Below are positions 7,907 to 16,930 of a stretch of 63,028 bases of DNA, one piece after another. The stretch spans positions 1 to 63,028 of the forward strand of contig CALUIU010000017.1 in assembly GCA_944320795.1 (NCBI GenBank), written 5' to 3'. The translations under genes and the position numbers were made by a program. The notes below the pieces were generated by a model, which saw only the letters and a list, made by a program, of their open reading frames with translations, had not been told where the DNA came from and searched no databases. Position 1 is the stretch's first letter. Each line of letters begins with the position of its first letter. The stretch is from Candidatus Paraprevotella stercoravium (GTDB taxonomy: Bacteria > Bacteroidota > Bacteroidia > Bacteroidales > Bacteroidaceae).

Positions 7907-9847
7907 TTAGGAGACTGTTTTGTTTTCAGGAGCGGTTTCCGGTGGCAGACTGATTATACCGTCTTCCAGCCGGATCTTTTCTTCGAGTACCATCTGATGC
8001 AGGATAATTCCTGTTGTTTCTCTGCTGATGCCCGGAAAATCTATGTCGTGGATCGGCATTTCCGTATGTTCCAGTAATATTTTCCTGATTCTTTTTTCTA
8101 TATTCTCAGCCAGTCCCTGACTGATTCCGGCACTGTTTTTTTTCAGGCATACGTCGCAGCTCTGGCAGTTTTCTTCGCTGTCTTCTCCAAAATAAGCCAG
8201 CAGCATACGGCTTCGGCAACGGTCATCACGAGTGGCATAATCGATCATAGCCTGTATGCGTGCCTCATATTTTTCTTTCCGGTCCTCGTATATTTCTTTG
8301 GAGATGACGATGCGTGCCGTTTCTACTCTCTTTTGGGCAAAGCGAATGTATGGAGTCTTTTTATAAGGGATGTAGCTGATGATTCTTCTTTTGCTCAAGG
8401 CAATCAGTCCCCGATATATAGATTCCCGGTCCATACCGGTTTGTTTGCCCAGCAGTGCTTCGTCAATGGTGATATAGTCACTGAATATCCCCCCATAGCT
8501 TCGCAGCACAGCCTGGATCAACGATTCGTATTCCGGTTCCAGTCCGTCCAGATGATATAATTCGTCGCGGCGCACCAGGAATATCAGTCGGGATTCGTTT
8601 TCCTGTTCGTCGATGTATTCCAGATAACCCGCCCGGGTAAGAATTCTCAAGGCGCTGTCTGTGGGCACCGGAAAATGCTTGAAGTTCCGGCAGAACTCGT
8701 TCAGGTTGAATTCGCGGACCACATTCAGTCCGTCGCCCATTGCCATCTGGTAATAGTAACAGATATGCTCGTAGATTTCCTTGATGAAATCCCGGTCGGG
8801 AAATGTATCCGGTATGCGTTTCATCAGTTTGGTCTTGTCGCTGGCATTATAGAGCAGTACCGCATAAGCCTTTTTTCCGTCACGTCCGGCGCGTCCGGCC
8901 TCCTGAAAATAGGCTTCGGGAGAGTCGGGCACATCCATATGCACAACCAGTCGCACGTCTGGTTTGTCGATGCCCATGCCGAAGGCGTTGGTGGCTACCA
9001 TGATCCGGCATTGGTCTGTCTGCCACAGTTTCTGGCGCTCGTCTTTTTCGCTGTTGCTCAGTCCGGCATGATAAAAGGTAGCGGTCAGTCCCTGTTCTTT
9101 CAGTTGTGCAGCCAGCTCCTTGCATCCTTTTCGGCTGCGGCAGTATACAATCACTGTTCCTGGTATGCTGCTGATGATATGCTTCAGCTCGGTTTCCTTG
9201 TCTTCGGTGTGGCGCACTACATAAGCCAGGTTCTTTCGGGCAAAGCTCATCTTGAAGACATTTTCTTCCCGGAAATGCAGCTTATCCTGGATATCCTTCA
9301 CGACCTCGGGGGTAGCGGTGGCGGTAAGCGCCAGCACGGGAGCTTCGGGAATTACTTTCCGGAGATCTGCGATTTTAATATACGACGGACGGAAGTCATA
9401 GCCCCATTGTGAGATGCAGTGCGCTTCGTCAACCGTGATGAAACTTACCCGCATCCGTTTCAGTTTGATGAGAAACAGTTCGGACGACAGGCGTTCGGGC
9501 GATACGTACAGAAACTTGTAGTCGCCGAAGATGCAGTTTTCCAGGGTGACCAGTATTTCATTGTGCGTCAGGCCGGAATAGATGGCGGCAGCTTTGATGC
9601 CCCGTTTTTTCAGGTTGTCCACCTGATCTTTCATCAGGGCTATCAGGGGAGTGATCACGATACAGATCCCTTCCTGAGCCAATGCCGGAACCTGAAAGGC
9701 TATGGATTTTCCTCCTCCGGTAGGCATCAGTCCCAGGGTGTCTTTTCCGCTACCGATGCTATGGATGATTTCCTGCTGAATGCCCCGGAAATCATCATAG
9801 CCCCAGTATTGTTTCAGTATTATGTGATATTTGTCTTCCGTCATCAT
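7907..9847 (-). CDS. recQ: ATP-dependent DNA helicase RecQ
   Basis: The 646-residue protein is a 3'-5' DNA helicase of recombination and repair. Visible motifs are MPTGGGKSIAFQVPA (Walker A), VDEAHCISQWGYDFRPSY (DEAH and the RecQ aromatic loop), ALTATATPEV and the motif VI region QEAGRAGRDG. A Zn-binding cluster follows (Cys residues in DDRCRSRMLLAYFGED and NCQSCDVC, about 575-600). The C-terminus after the winged-helix region is short and I see no clear HRDC domain. It follows recJ by 17 bases, a functional pairing since RecJ degrades strands that RecQ unwinds. Confidence 0.96.
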   Translation of the reverse strand: MMTEDKYHIILKQYWGYDDFRGIQQEIIHSIGSGKDTLGLMPTGGGKSIAFQVPALAQEGICIVITPLIALMKDQVDNLKKRGIKAAAIYSGLTHNEILVTLENCIFGDYKFLYVSPERLSSELFLIKLKRMRVSFITVDEAHCISQWGYDFRPSYIKIADLRKVIPEAPVLALTATATPEVVKDIQDKLHFREENVFKMSFARKNLAYVVRHTEDKETELKHIISSIPGTVIVYCRSRKGCKELAAQLKEQGLTATFYHAGLSNSEKDERQKLWQTDQCRIMVATNAFGMGIDKPDVRLVVHMDVPDSPEAYFQEAGRAGRDGKKAYAVLLYNASDKTKLMKRIPDTFPDRDFIKEIYEHICYYYQMAMGDGLNVVREFNLNEFCRNFKHFPVPTDSALRILTRAGYLEYIDEQENESRLIFLVRRDELYHLDGLEPEYESLIQAVLRSYGGIFSDYITIDEALLGKQTGMDRESIYRGLIALSKRRIISYIPYKKTPYIRFAQKRVETARIVISKEIYEDRKEKYEARIQAMIDYATRDDRCRSRMLLAYFGEDSEENCQSCDVCLKKNSAGISQGLAENIEKRIRKILLEHTEMPIHDIDFPGISRETTGIILHQMVLEEKIRLEDGIISLPPETAPENKTVS

Positions 9848-9864
9848 GTTTCAGCTATCGGGCG

Positions 9865-11589
9865 TTAGTCCATGCCGGTGGGACGTATGTCTTCGATCTG
9901 TAATTGCACTTCGCCCCGTTTGTGGGTATTTTCTTCTACGGTGTAGCAGATGTCAAACGAGCGTTTCGTTTTGATGTAACGGGCCTGTGAACTTTGTCCG
10001 AAAGCGATTCCGTTCATCACATTGTTGCTTTTGTTGTCCACCAGTTCCAGTTTGATATGCTCCTGTTCGCGGCCCACCACCTTGCTGGTACCGTAATCAT
10101 ACACGTGGAAGGTGCTGAATATCGGTTTCGGATTGTCCGGTCCGAAGGGGTTGAACTTTTTCAGGTCATGAAGGAACTTGTGTGTGATTTCCCGGAAATC
10201 GAGCACACCGTCAATATCCAGAATGGCGTGAGTCTGTTCCGGTTCGATATGTTGTTCCACATAGTGTTCAAACCGGCGGCTGAACTCTTCCACATGCTCC
10301 ACTTTCATCGACAGTCCGGCTGCGTAGGTATGCCCGCCGAAATTCTCCAGCAGGTCCCGGCAGCTTTCAATGGCTTTATACACGTCAAAGCCCGATACCG
10401 AGCGGGCGGATCCGGTAGCCAGATCGTCGGTGCGTGTCAGCACCACTGAAGGGCGGTAATATATTTCGGTCAGTCGGGAAGCCACGATGCCGATCACTCC
10501 TTTGTGCCATTCCTCGTTGTAGATCACGATGGCCTTCTTTTCGTTTTTGTCATTGAGGTTCTCCACAATGCGGTTGGCCTCTTCGGTCATTGATTTGTCC
10601 AGATCCTTACGCTGTTCGTTGTATTGGTTGATCTGGTTGGCCTTTTCCAATGCGGCTTTGTAATCCTTTTCAACCAGTAGTTCCACGGCTTCCTTTCCGT
10701 TCTGCATTCTTCCGGAAGCATTGATGCGCGGTCCGATCTTGAAAATGATGTCGGCCATCATCAGTTCCTTTTCTCCCAGTCCGCAGATGTCGATAATGGC
10801 TTTCAGGCCGATGCTCGGGTTGGAGTTCAGCTGCTTCAGTCCATGATAGGCCAGAATACGGTTTTCGCCCATAATCGGTACGATGTCCGATGCGATGCTT
10901 ACGGCACAGAAATCCAACAGCGGGATGAGCTGGCTGAATTCGATGCCGTTGCTCAGGGCAAAAGCCTGCATGAATTTGAATCCCACACCGCATCCCGACA
11001 GATGAGGATAAGGATAGGTCGAATCCGTCCGTTTGGGATTCAGGATAGCATATGCCGGAGGCAGGATCTCGTCCGGTACATGGTGGTCGCAGATGATGAA
11101 GTCAATGCCTTTTTCCTTGGCATAGGCGATTTCTTCAACCGCCTTGATACCGCAGTCCAGCACGATGATGAGTTTCACTCCGGTGCTGTGTGCATAGTCT
11201 ACACCTTTGATCGATACTCCATATCCCTCGTCATAGCGGTCGGGGATATAGTAATCGATGTTAGAATAGAATTGCTGTAGGAATTTGTAGACCAGTGCTA
11301 CGGCAGTACATCCGTCCACATCGTAATCTCCATATACCATGATGCGTTCTTTTTCTCCGAGCGCCTTGTTCAGCCGTTTGACAGCCACGTCCATATCATT
11401 CATCAGAAAAGGGTCGTGCAGGCCGGTGAGCTGAGGCCGGAAGAATTTCCGGGCTTCCTTAGCCGTATGGATATTCCGCTGTAGGAGCAGTTTTCCGAAT
11501 ATCGGATGGATTCCCAACTCCTTAGCCAGAAGTTTGGCTTCTTCCGCTTCTTCGGGTGTTTGTGATTTGAATTTCCATTCGTAGTTCAT
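9865..11589 (-). CDS. recJ: Single-stranded-DNA-specific exonuclease RecJ
   Basis: At 574 residues this is a normal RecJ. The DHH-family metal motifs are present: VYGDYDVDGCTA, LDCGIKA, ICDHHVPDE and a later SIASDIVP. The DHHA1 motif GGHTYAAGL follows, and a C-terminal OB-like domain closes the protein. It degrades single-stranded DNA 5' to 3' in mismatch repair and RecF-pathway recombination. It is the first gene of a recJ-recQ-DUF454 operon. The 320-base region upstream contains one copy of the palindromic repeat described separately and a T-rich stretch, but no perfect promoter match. Confidence 0.96.
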   Translation of the reverse strand: MNYEWKFKSQTPEEAEEAKLLAKELGIHPIFGKLLLQRNIHTAKEARKFFRPQLTGLHDPFLMNDMDVAVKRLNKALGEKERIMVYGDYDVDGCTAVALVYKFLQQFYSNIDYYIPDRYDEGYGVSIKGVDYAHSTGVKLIIVLDCGIKAVEEIAYAKEKGIDFIICDHHVPDEILPPAYAILNPKRTDSTYPYPHLSGCGVGFKFMQAFALSNGIEFSQLIPLLDFCAVSIASDIVPIMGENRILAYHGLKQLNSNPSIGLKAIIDICGLGEKELMMADIIFKIGPRINASGRMQNGKEAVELLVEKDYKAALEKANQINQYNEQRKDLDKSMTEEANRIVENLNDKNEKKAIVIYNEEWHKGVIGIVASRLTEIYYRPSVVLTRTDDLATGSARSVSGFDVYKAIESCRDLLENFGGHTYAAGLSMKVEHVEEFSRRFEHYVEQHIEPEQTHAILDIDGVLDFREITHKFLHDLKKFNPFGPDNPKPIFSTFHVYDYGTSKVVGREQEHIKLELVDNKSNNVMNGIAFGQSSQARYIKTKRSFDICYTVEENTHKRGEVQLQIEDIRPTGMD

Positions 11590-11784
11590 TATATATTGTT
11601 TTTTTCTTTTTCTTCACAGTCAGATGGCATTCGGGCAAAATGCGCATATGCCAATTTAATCTGTAAAAATAGTAAAAAAAAACAAGACTTTGGTGGGTCT
11701 CTATGTTTTTTTTGCAGATGATACTTCTTTTTAATAATGGACTGGTAGCATGTCGGTTTTCTGTTTCTTGAACATCCGAACAAC

Positions 11785-11877
11785 AAAGAAAGGGTCGTAT
11801 CATTACTCCATATAGAGCTTGATACGACCCTTCCAAGTATTATCGTTACAATCTGTAACTTTGGGGAATAGTCATTC
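11785..11877 (+). repeat. Palindromic dispersed repeat, copy A
   Basis: A perfect 13-bp inverted repeat (AAGGGTCGTATCA at 11790-11802, its complement at 11820-11832) encloses a 17-base loop. It is followed by GTTACAATCTGTAAC (11845-11859), itself an inverted repeat, and by a tail ending TAGTCATT. The same arrangement recurs at 27964-28110 (opposite strand) and 60997-61145. This copy matches only the right two thirds of those longer copies. It lies between the C1 peptidase and recJ. Confidence 0.85.
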
Positions 11878-11909
11878 TGGTCTTTTCCCCTCTGTTAGGC
11901 TTGATTGTA

Positions 11910-13115
11910 TTATTTCAAACCGAGTTTCTTCAGGATAGCCTTAGGCACTGCATCCTTGTGAACGACGATGTTCATGGTCTTGTAAGCTACGAAAGCCTTG
12001 GATGCATACCATACACCCTTGTACTTGCCGGCGTTACCCCATGAGTTCTTCACCATGTAGTATTCCTTGCCGGTCTGATCCTTGGCAATACCATAGATCT
12101 GCATACCGTGGTCGTCGGTAGTTTCCCAATTGTCGTAAGCCTCCTGACGCATCTCCTGAGTGATCTTCATTTCAGGAGCAGGCTTGTTGATAGCCTCGCT
12201 GTAACGCTGTGATGGAGTCAGGCCCAACCAACGGGCAGCGTCAGAACCGGTCAGGTCTTCAGCCTTGATGTTTGGCATAACGGCAACACCGTCGCGAGTG
12301 AATCCGCCTTCGCTTACGTCAGAACCCCATGCAATGGTATAACCGTTGTTGATAGCGTTGTCAAATACTTCCATCAACTCATCGATCGGCAGGTTGTATG
12401 ACAAAGCCCAACGCCAGTTGTCTGGTACTTCGATTACGAACGGCTTGTAGAATGGATGATGAGTGAATGAAGTCAGTGAGATGTAATCCTCCATGTTCAG
12501 ACCCAGACTCTCCATATAGCTCTTCGGAGTGTACTCTTTACCCTGGTAAGTGAACTTCTCCGGACACTCGCCCAGATAAGCGTCATAGATGGCGCTGAAA
12601 GCCTTGGTCCATACCGGAGACAGTTTTTTCATGTTGCTCTTAGCCAATGCTTTTACGAAGGCGCTGGCAACCAGATCCACTTCGTTGTGGTTTGGCAGAG
12701 TATCACCGTAGAGAGTTCCCGGCTGAGGCATAGCCTCTTGAGGAACGATACCGTATTTGTCCATGCAATAGATTACATCGTAGAAGCTACCGCCCTGAGA
12801 GTAAGAAACATCGCCATGAGTACGTACAGCCTGCTTTGCACGGTCTTCCATAGTCTTGTGTACTACGAACATCTCGCACAGATCCTGCTCGCCCTTACCC
12901 ATACGGAGCAACTCTGACTCGAAGAATGCCAATGAGCTGAAGCACCAGCAAGTACCGCTCTGGTTCTGATTCCTGATAGAAGTGATCGGATTCTCCTTTA
13001 CGGTTGTAAATACAAATCCTTCATCCTTCTTCTCTTCTTTGTTTTCATTCTTGTCCTGCGCAAATGCTCCTACAGAGCAGATGGCCAATGCAAAAAGTAA
13101 TAAATGCTTTTTCAT
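11910..13115 (-). CDS. Exported C1-family cysteine peptidase (aminopeptidase C/bleomycin hydrolase-like)
   Basis: The 401-residue protein starts with a signal peptide (MKKHLLLFALAICSVGAFAQ) and a charged linker. The papain-fold catalytic triad is visible: Cys56 in NQSGTCWCFSS, His in DDHGMQIYGI near residue 346, and Asn in KNSWGNAGKYKG. Overall layout resembles PepC/bleomycin hydrolase, which trims peptides from the N-terminus, but the signal peptide places this one in the periplasm or envelope. It lies 68 bases downstream of an aminopeptidase P gene on the same strand, so the two may share a role in peptide use. Confidence 0.9.
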   Translation of the reverse strand: MKKHLLLFALAICSVGAFAQDKNENKEEKKDEGFVFTTVKENPITSIRNQNQSGTCWCFSSLAFFESELLRMGKGEQDLCEMFVVHKTMEDRAKQAVRTHGDVSYSQGGSFYDVIYCMDKYGIVPQEAMPQPGTLYGDTLPNHNEVDLVASAFVKALAKSNMKKLSPVWTKAFSAIYDAYLGECPEKFTYQGKEYTPKSYMESLGLNMEDYISLTSFTHHPFYKPFVIEVPDNWRWALSYNLPIDELMEVFDNAINNGYTIAWGSDVSEGGFTRDGVAVMPNIKAEDLTGSDAARWLGLTPSQRYSEAINKPAPEMKITQEMRQEAYDNWETTDDHGMQIYGIAKDQTGKEYYMVKNSWGNAGKYKGVWYASKAFVAYKTMNIVVHKDAVPKAILKKLGLK

Positions 13116-13183
13116 TTAAAGATTTGATAGTGATTAATAAATGTATTTATTGATAAACTCTGATTCTATTCTTAGGAGGATGT

Positions 13184-14587
13184 TTATCCTCTGTTTTTGG
13201 CCAGATATTCTTCCACGTCGGCTGCGTGATAAGGGATTCTGTCCTTGCCCAGGAAGCGGCAGCCGTCTTCGGTAATCAGCAGATCGTCTTCAATGCGGAT
13301 GCCACCGAAATCCTTATAGCTTTCCAAAGCCTCAAAGTTGATGAAGTCTTTGTTGATGCCTTTGCTCTTCCAGTCGTCAATCAAATCCGGAATGAAATAG
13401 ATGCCCGGTTCGTCGGTCATGACCCAACCCTTCTGCAAGCGACGTCCGCAGCGCAGGCTGGCCAGTCCGAACTGAGAAGATGGACGCACCTCGTCGTCAT
13501 AACCTACATACTGCTGTCCCAGACCTTCCATGTCGTGCACGTCCATACCCATCATGTGTCCCAGTCCGTGCGGCATGAACAGGGCATGTGCTCCGTTGGC
13601 TACGGCTTCGTCTACATTACCTTTCATCAATCCCAGGGCTTTGAGGCGCTCGGTCATGATGGTAGCGATGCTCAAGTGCACGTCTAACCATTTCACTCCC
13701 GGCTTGGCAACCTGGATAGCATGATCGTGACATTCCACTACAATGTCGTAGATGTCGCGCTGCTTCTGAGTGAACTTACCACTGATCGGAGTGGTACGGG
13801 TATGGTCAGAGCAATAGTTCTCGTTTGTTTCGGCTCCGGCATCGCAAAGCATCAGACGGCCTTCTTCCAACGGGCGTGGATAAGGATAGCCGTGCAGAAT
13901 CTCGCCGTGCATAGACAAAATGGAAGGGAAGCTTACCATGCAACCTTTTGAAGCGGCAATACCGCTGATGGTGCCGGCGATTTCCTGTTCGGTAATTCCC
14001 GGACGGCAGAGCTTCATGGCTGTGGTGTGCATTTCATAACCGATGGCGCAGGCACGCTCTATTTCCGCGATTTCCGCATCCGACTTTACGGCTCTCTGGT
14101 CAATCACCGCCTTGATGAGTGGCAGAGAAGCTTCTTCGCGCTGGCGTGAAGGGTGAATGCCCAGCAGGTCCATGATCTGAATCTGTATGTCGTGGCGGTA
14201 AGGGGGCAGGAAGTGGATTTTCTGTCCTTTGGCCTTGGCCTGATCCACCAGTTTTTGCAGGTCGCTCATTGGAGCGGTATATTCCACACCGCATTCATCG
14301 GCCATGTCGCGTACACTGTTTACAGAACCATACCACACAATGTCTTCAATATCGATGTCGTTACCGATCAGATATTCGTGGTTGTTGTCTATATCAATGA
14401 TTCCGGCCAGACCGTCACGATGCTGTCCGAAATAATACAGAAAGCAGCTGTCTTGTCTGAATTTATAAACATTTGCCGGATAATTATATGGAGCGTCATT
14501 GTTACCGAAAATAAGGATTAATCCGCTACCGACCGCTTTCTTTAGATTGTTTCTGCGGTCTACATAGGTTTGTTTTTCAAATAACAT
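13184..14587 (-). CDS. Aminopeptidase P-family (Xaa-Pro) metallopeptidase
   Basis: The product is 467 residues from the ATG at 14587 (MLFEKQTYVDRR...), which matches the usual family N-terminus. An ATG 36 bases further upstream would add an atypical hydrophobic stretch. The creatinase/aminopeptidase N-terminal domain covers about 1-170, and the pita-bread catalytic domain follows. Metal ligands are seen in CDAGAETNENYCSDHTR, HGLGHMMGMDVHD, TDEPGIYF and GGIRIEDDLLIT. It removes N-terminal residues ahead of proline, probably in the cytoplasm as no signal peptide is present. A minus-strand -7 box (TAATTTTG, 14632-14625) lies just upstream. Confidence 0.93.
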   Translation of the reverse strand: MLFEKQTYVDRRNNLKKAVGSGLILIFGNNDAPYNYPANVYKFRQDSCFLYYFGQHRDGLAGIIDIDNNHEYLIGNDIDIEDIVWYGSVNSVRDMADECGVEYTAPMSDLQKLVDQAKAKGQKIHFLPPYRHDIQIQIMDLLGIHPSRQREEASLPLIKAVIDQRAVKSDAEIAEIERACAIGYEMHTTAMKLCRPGITEQEIAGTISGIAASKGCMVSFPSILSMHGEILHGYPYPRPLEEGRLMLCDAGAETNENYCSDHTRTTPISGKFTQKQRDIYDIVVECHDHAIQVAKPGVKWLDVHLSIATIMTERLKALGLMKGNVDEAVANGAHALFMPHGLGHMMGMDVHDMEGLGQQYVGYDDEVRPSSQFGLASLRCGRRLQKGWVMTDEPGIYFIPDLIDDWKSKGINKDFINFEALESYKDFGGIRIEDDLLITEDGCRFLGKDRIPYHAADVEEYLAKNRG

Positions 14588-14624
14588 GATTGTAACAATT
14601 TTAGTTAATAAATAATTTATCAAG

Positions 14625-14632
14625 CAAAATTA
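14625..14632 (-). promoter_or_regulatory. Candidate -7 box for the aminopeptidase P gene
   Basis: CAAAATTA on the plus strand reads TAATTTTG on the minus strand and fits TAnnTTTG. It is 38 bases from the start codon. No convincing -33 TTG was found. Confidence 0.4.
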
Positions 14633-14655
14633 ATCATTTTCTTTTTGAAAATCAC

Positions 14656-14663
14656 TATCTTTG
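14656..14663 (+). promoter_or_regulatory. Candidate -7 box for the patatin operon
   Basis: TATCTTTG on the plus strand is the most common form of the Bacteroidales -7 box. It is divergent from, and within 31 bases of, the aminopeptidase P box. A second match (TATATTTG, 14719-14726) lies closer to the patatin start at 14796. Neither has a clear TTG at the right spacing. Confidence 0.4.
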
Positions 14664-14795
14664 TATGAAATTAAATTTTATTATAAACAATCTGTCCGGA
14701 AAACTCCTCAAACCGTTATATATTTGATGCTTAAACAGCAAAATTTCCGGATAAATTGTTTTTTATAGTTTATATAGAACACAAGGTAAAAAGAA

Positions 14796-15626
14796 ATGAA
14801 AATGGACAAGACAGGTTTGGTATTGGAAGGTGGAGGCATGCGCGGAGTATTTACCTGCGGGGTACTTGATTATTTTTTGGATCAGGGGATTACCTTTCCT
14901 TATGCAGTTGGGGTTTCGGCCGGAGCCTGCAACGGTTTGTCGTATATGAGCGGACAGCGTGGCCGCGCCAAGTACAGCAATATTGATATGATGGAAAAAT
15001 ATCAGTTCATCGGTATGAAGTACCTGTGGACCCAGCATAGTATTCTGGATCAGAAGCTGCTCTATCAGGATTTCCCCGAGCGTCTCGTACCTTATGATTT
15101 TGAGGCTTACCGCAACAATCCGGGAGTGTTTGAGATGGTCACTACAAATTGCCTTACCGGAAAGGCTTGTTATTTGTCAGAAAAAAATGATTGGGACCGT
15201 ATGATTGCCATTGCCCGTGCTTCGAGCAGCCTTCCCTATGTTTGTCCGATAGCTTATGTCGATGGCATTCCGATGCTCGATGGCGGCATTGTTGATTCCA
15301 TTCCTGTGGAGCGTGCCCGTGCTTTGGGATATGAAAAGAATGTGGTGGTGCTTACCCGAAACAAGGGATACCGCAAGAAAAGCCAGGATTTGCGCATTCC
15401 ACATTTTATATATAAGAAATACCCTCGTCTGCGTGTCGTGCTCAGTCGCCGTTGTGCCTGTTACAACGAACAGCTGGAACTGGTAGAACGGCTGGAGGAA
15501 GAAGGCAAGATTATTGTGATCCGTCCGGAGAAGCCTGTTGTGGTTGATCGCATTGAGAAGAATATCAAGAAGTTGGAGGACCTCTATCAGGAGGGATACG
15601 AGTGTGCCCAAAAGGTGATGGGATAA
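14796..15626 (+). CDS. Patatin-like phospholipase family protein
   Basis: The 276-residue protein shows the patatin elements in order: the oxyanion Gly-rich motif GGGMRGVFTCG (about residues 10-20), the nucleophile elbow GVSAGA (Ser near 43) and the catalytic Asp in MLDGGIVDSIPV (about 165). Length and motifs fit the YjjU-like cytosolic branch, whose members are predicted acyl hydrolases with largely unknown substrates. There is no signal peptide. It is followed at 36 and 56 base gaps by a small conserved protein and an FKBP isomerase, probably one transcript. Confidence 0.9.
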   Translation: MKMDKTGLVLEGGGMRGVFTCGVLDYFLDQGITFPYAVGVSAGACNGLSYMSGQRGRAKYSNIDMMEKYQFIGMKYLWTQHSILDQKLLYQDFPERLVPYDFEAYRNNPGVFEMVTTNCLTGKACYLSEKNDWDRMIAIARASSSLPYVCPIAYVDGIPMLDGGIVDSIPVERARALGYEKNVVVLTRNKGYRKKSQDLRIPHFIYKKYPRLRVVLSRRCACYNEQLELVERLEEEGKIIVIRPEKPVVVDRIEKNIKKLEDLYQEGYECAQKVMG

Positions 15627-15662
15627 ACAGATTATTGTAGTGGTAGTGTATTTTTTGCATTT

Positions 15663-15929
15663 ATGGAAAAGAAAGAAGATATCTATACATTTAAGCCCGA
15701 CTTTACGAAAGCGGAAGTCAATGAGCTGATTGATTGGTTTGAGAAACGGATGGACCAGCTTCCCGAAGAGATGCAGATCAATAAGTCCAGTTATACCAAG
15801 AATCTGCGTTTTACTGTAGCCAAACTGATTTCCATGCTGAAGGATCGCGACGTTACGGTTACTCTTTGCGGATATATTGCGCATCTGGCACTGATCAAGG
15901 AACGGCTGATTCGGGACGGAATGGAGTAA
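15663..15929 (+). CDS. Small conserved hypothetical protein
   Basis: The 88-residue acidic-to-neutral protein is predicted to be helical, with no signal peptide or membrane segment. The segment LPEEMQINKSSYTKN followed by a C-terminal YIAHLALIKERL helix recalls a small Bacteroidales DUF (DUF6965-like), but I cannot confirm this. It sits between the patatin-like and FKBP genes in the same orientation with short gaps, so it is likely cotranscribed. No function can be assigned. Confidence 0.65.
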   Translation: MEKKEDIYTFKPDFTKAEVNELIDWFEKRMDQLPEEMQINKSSYTKNLRFTVAKLISMLKDRDVTVTLCGYIAHLALIKERLIRDGME

Positions 15930-15985
15930 TTCCGAAAAGAGAAGTTACAGAAAAGAGTTTTTTCAGAAATGCAGCATTAAGAAAT

Positions 15986-16387
15986 ATGGGAAAAGCAGCA
16001 GAATACAAAGCCCGCAACGAGGCTTTTTTAGCGGAGAAAAGAGGGCAGGAGGGTGTGCACGAACTGCCCGGAGGGGTTCTCTATCGTGTGTTGGAAACCG
16101 GAGAAGGCACCGTTTCGCCTAATCTGAACAGTGTGGTCACGGTGCACTATCGTGGTGTGCTGGTGGGCGGCAAGGAGTTCGACAACTCCTGGAAGCGTAC
16201 CTGTCCCGAGGCCTTTCGTCTGAAAGATGTCATCGAAGGCTGGCAGATCGCTTTGCAGCAGATGCATGTAGGCGACAAGTGGATTGTGTATATCCCTCAG
16301 GAGAAAGGATATGGCCGTCGTGCCTGTGGTCCCATTCCGGGAGCATCAACCCTGATTTTTGAGATCAAACTGTTGTCGATTGTTTAA
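15986..16387 (+). CDS. FKBP-type peptidyl-prolyl cis-trans isomerase
   Basis: The 133-residue protein starts at the ATG at 15986 (MGKAAEYKARNE...). The longer open frame overlaps the preceding gene and has no family match. A short helical N-terminus leads into the FKBP fold: VVTVHYRGVLVGGKEFDNSW, the core EGWQIALQQMHVGDKW with the rotamase Trp, IPQEKGYGRR, and TLIFEIKLLSI. It accelerates proline isomerisation and may act as a folding helper. It has no signal peptide, unlike the exported FkpA-type forms common in this group. Confidence 0.93.
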   Translation: MGKAAEYKARNEAFLAEKRGQEGVHELPGGVLYRVLETGEGTVSPNLNSVVTVHYRGVLVGGKEFDNSWKRTCPEAFRLKDVIEGWQIALQQMHVGDKWIVYIPQEKGYGRRACGPIPGASTLIFEIKLLSIV

Positions 16388-16456
16388 AATGACTGCATCC
16401 TCTTAAAAATGTGGTTTTCTGATAATATTTTCCAATAAAAACTTTTTCTATTTGGA

Positions 16457-16473
16457 ATAAGTACTTATCTTTG
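16457..16473 (+). promoter_or_regulatory. MarR-gene promoter -7 box overlapped by a 12-bp palindrome
   Basis: ATAAGTACTTAT (16457-16468) is a perfect palindrome. It overlaps the -7 box TATCTTTG (16466-16473), 20 bases upstream of the MarR-family start codon. Its size, symmetry and position are those expected of an autoregulatory MarR operator. The -33 element is not obvious. Confidence 0.55.
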
Positions 16474-16493
16474 CGACAAGAAAATCAGAAAAT

Positions 16494-16859
16494 ATGGAAT
16501 CGATTTGTGTCATAAAAGACTTGTATAAGGTTCTTTATCAGTTTGAGAAGGACTTTGCTGAGGCTCATTCCATGACCATCAACGAGGCGATGCTGCTTTG
16601 TTGCATGAAGGACGGAAAGCCCCGTACGGCGGGAGCCATCTGCGAATACATCGGTCTGTCCAACTCTCGTGTGTCTAAGGTTATTACGGCTGTGGAGCAG
16701 AAAGGATACATCGAGCGTGAGATCAATAAGGAAGACAAGCGCCAGATGATTTTTTCGCTTACCGAAGCCGGTTGGCAGACGGTGAAAGCCATGCAGAGCA
16801 AGGATCTTCAGTTGGAGCGTTTGTTCCAGCAGCTGAATGAAGTGCTGAAAAAGGAGTAA
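16494..16859 (+). CDS. MarR-family transcriptional regulator
   Basis: The 121-residue protein has the MarR winged helix-turn-helix: AEAHSMTINEAMLLCCMKDG, then the recognition helix region GLSNSRVSKVITAVEQKGYI and the wing EREINKEDKRQMIFSLTEAG. Cysteines at about 36-37 and 49 could allow redox sensing, as in OhrR-type members, though this is inference. It lies directly upstream of the sulfur-handling fusion protein and probably controls it and itself through the palindrome in its own promoter. Confidence 0.88.
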   Translation: MESICVIKDLYKVLYQFEKDFAEAHSMTINEAMLLCCMKDGKPRTAGAICEYIGLSNSRVSKVITAVEQKGYIEREINKEDKRQMIFSLTEAGWQTVKAMQSKDLQLERLFQQLNEVLKKE

Positions 16860-16873
16860 TCTCCTTTTTTTTT
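16848..16873 (+). terminator. Compact hairpin with the marR stop codon in its loop
   Basis: AAAAAGGAG and CTCCTTTTT pair as a 9-bp stem around a TAAT loop. The T-run continues to 16873. The regulator's stop codon TAA (16857-16859) is in the loop, so terminating ribosomes would cover the hairpin. Only 57 bases then separate it from the next start codon, and they hold no good promoter. It is therefore more likely a leaky attenuator than a full stop. Confidence 0.6.
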
Positions 16874-16930
16874 ACCCAAATAGTGTTTAGTAGGAAATAT
16901 ATTATATAGAAATAAATAACAAAAGAAATA

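Noticed and set aside
11625-11653. TGGCAT...ATGCCA inverted repeat upstream of recJ
   Set aside because: Only six pairs with a 17-base spacer, which is expected by chance in a window this size.
11785-11877. Dispersed palindromes as CRISPR repeats or integron attC sites
   Set aside because: Copies are single and tens of kilobases apart with no spacers or integrase nearby, and they lack the attC core arrangement.
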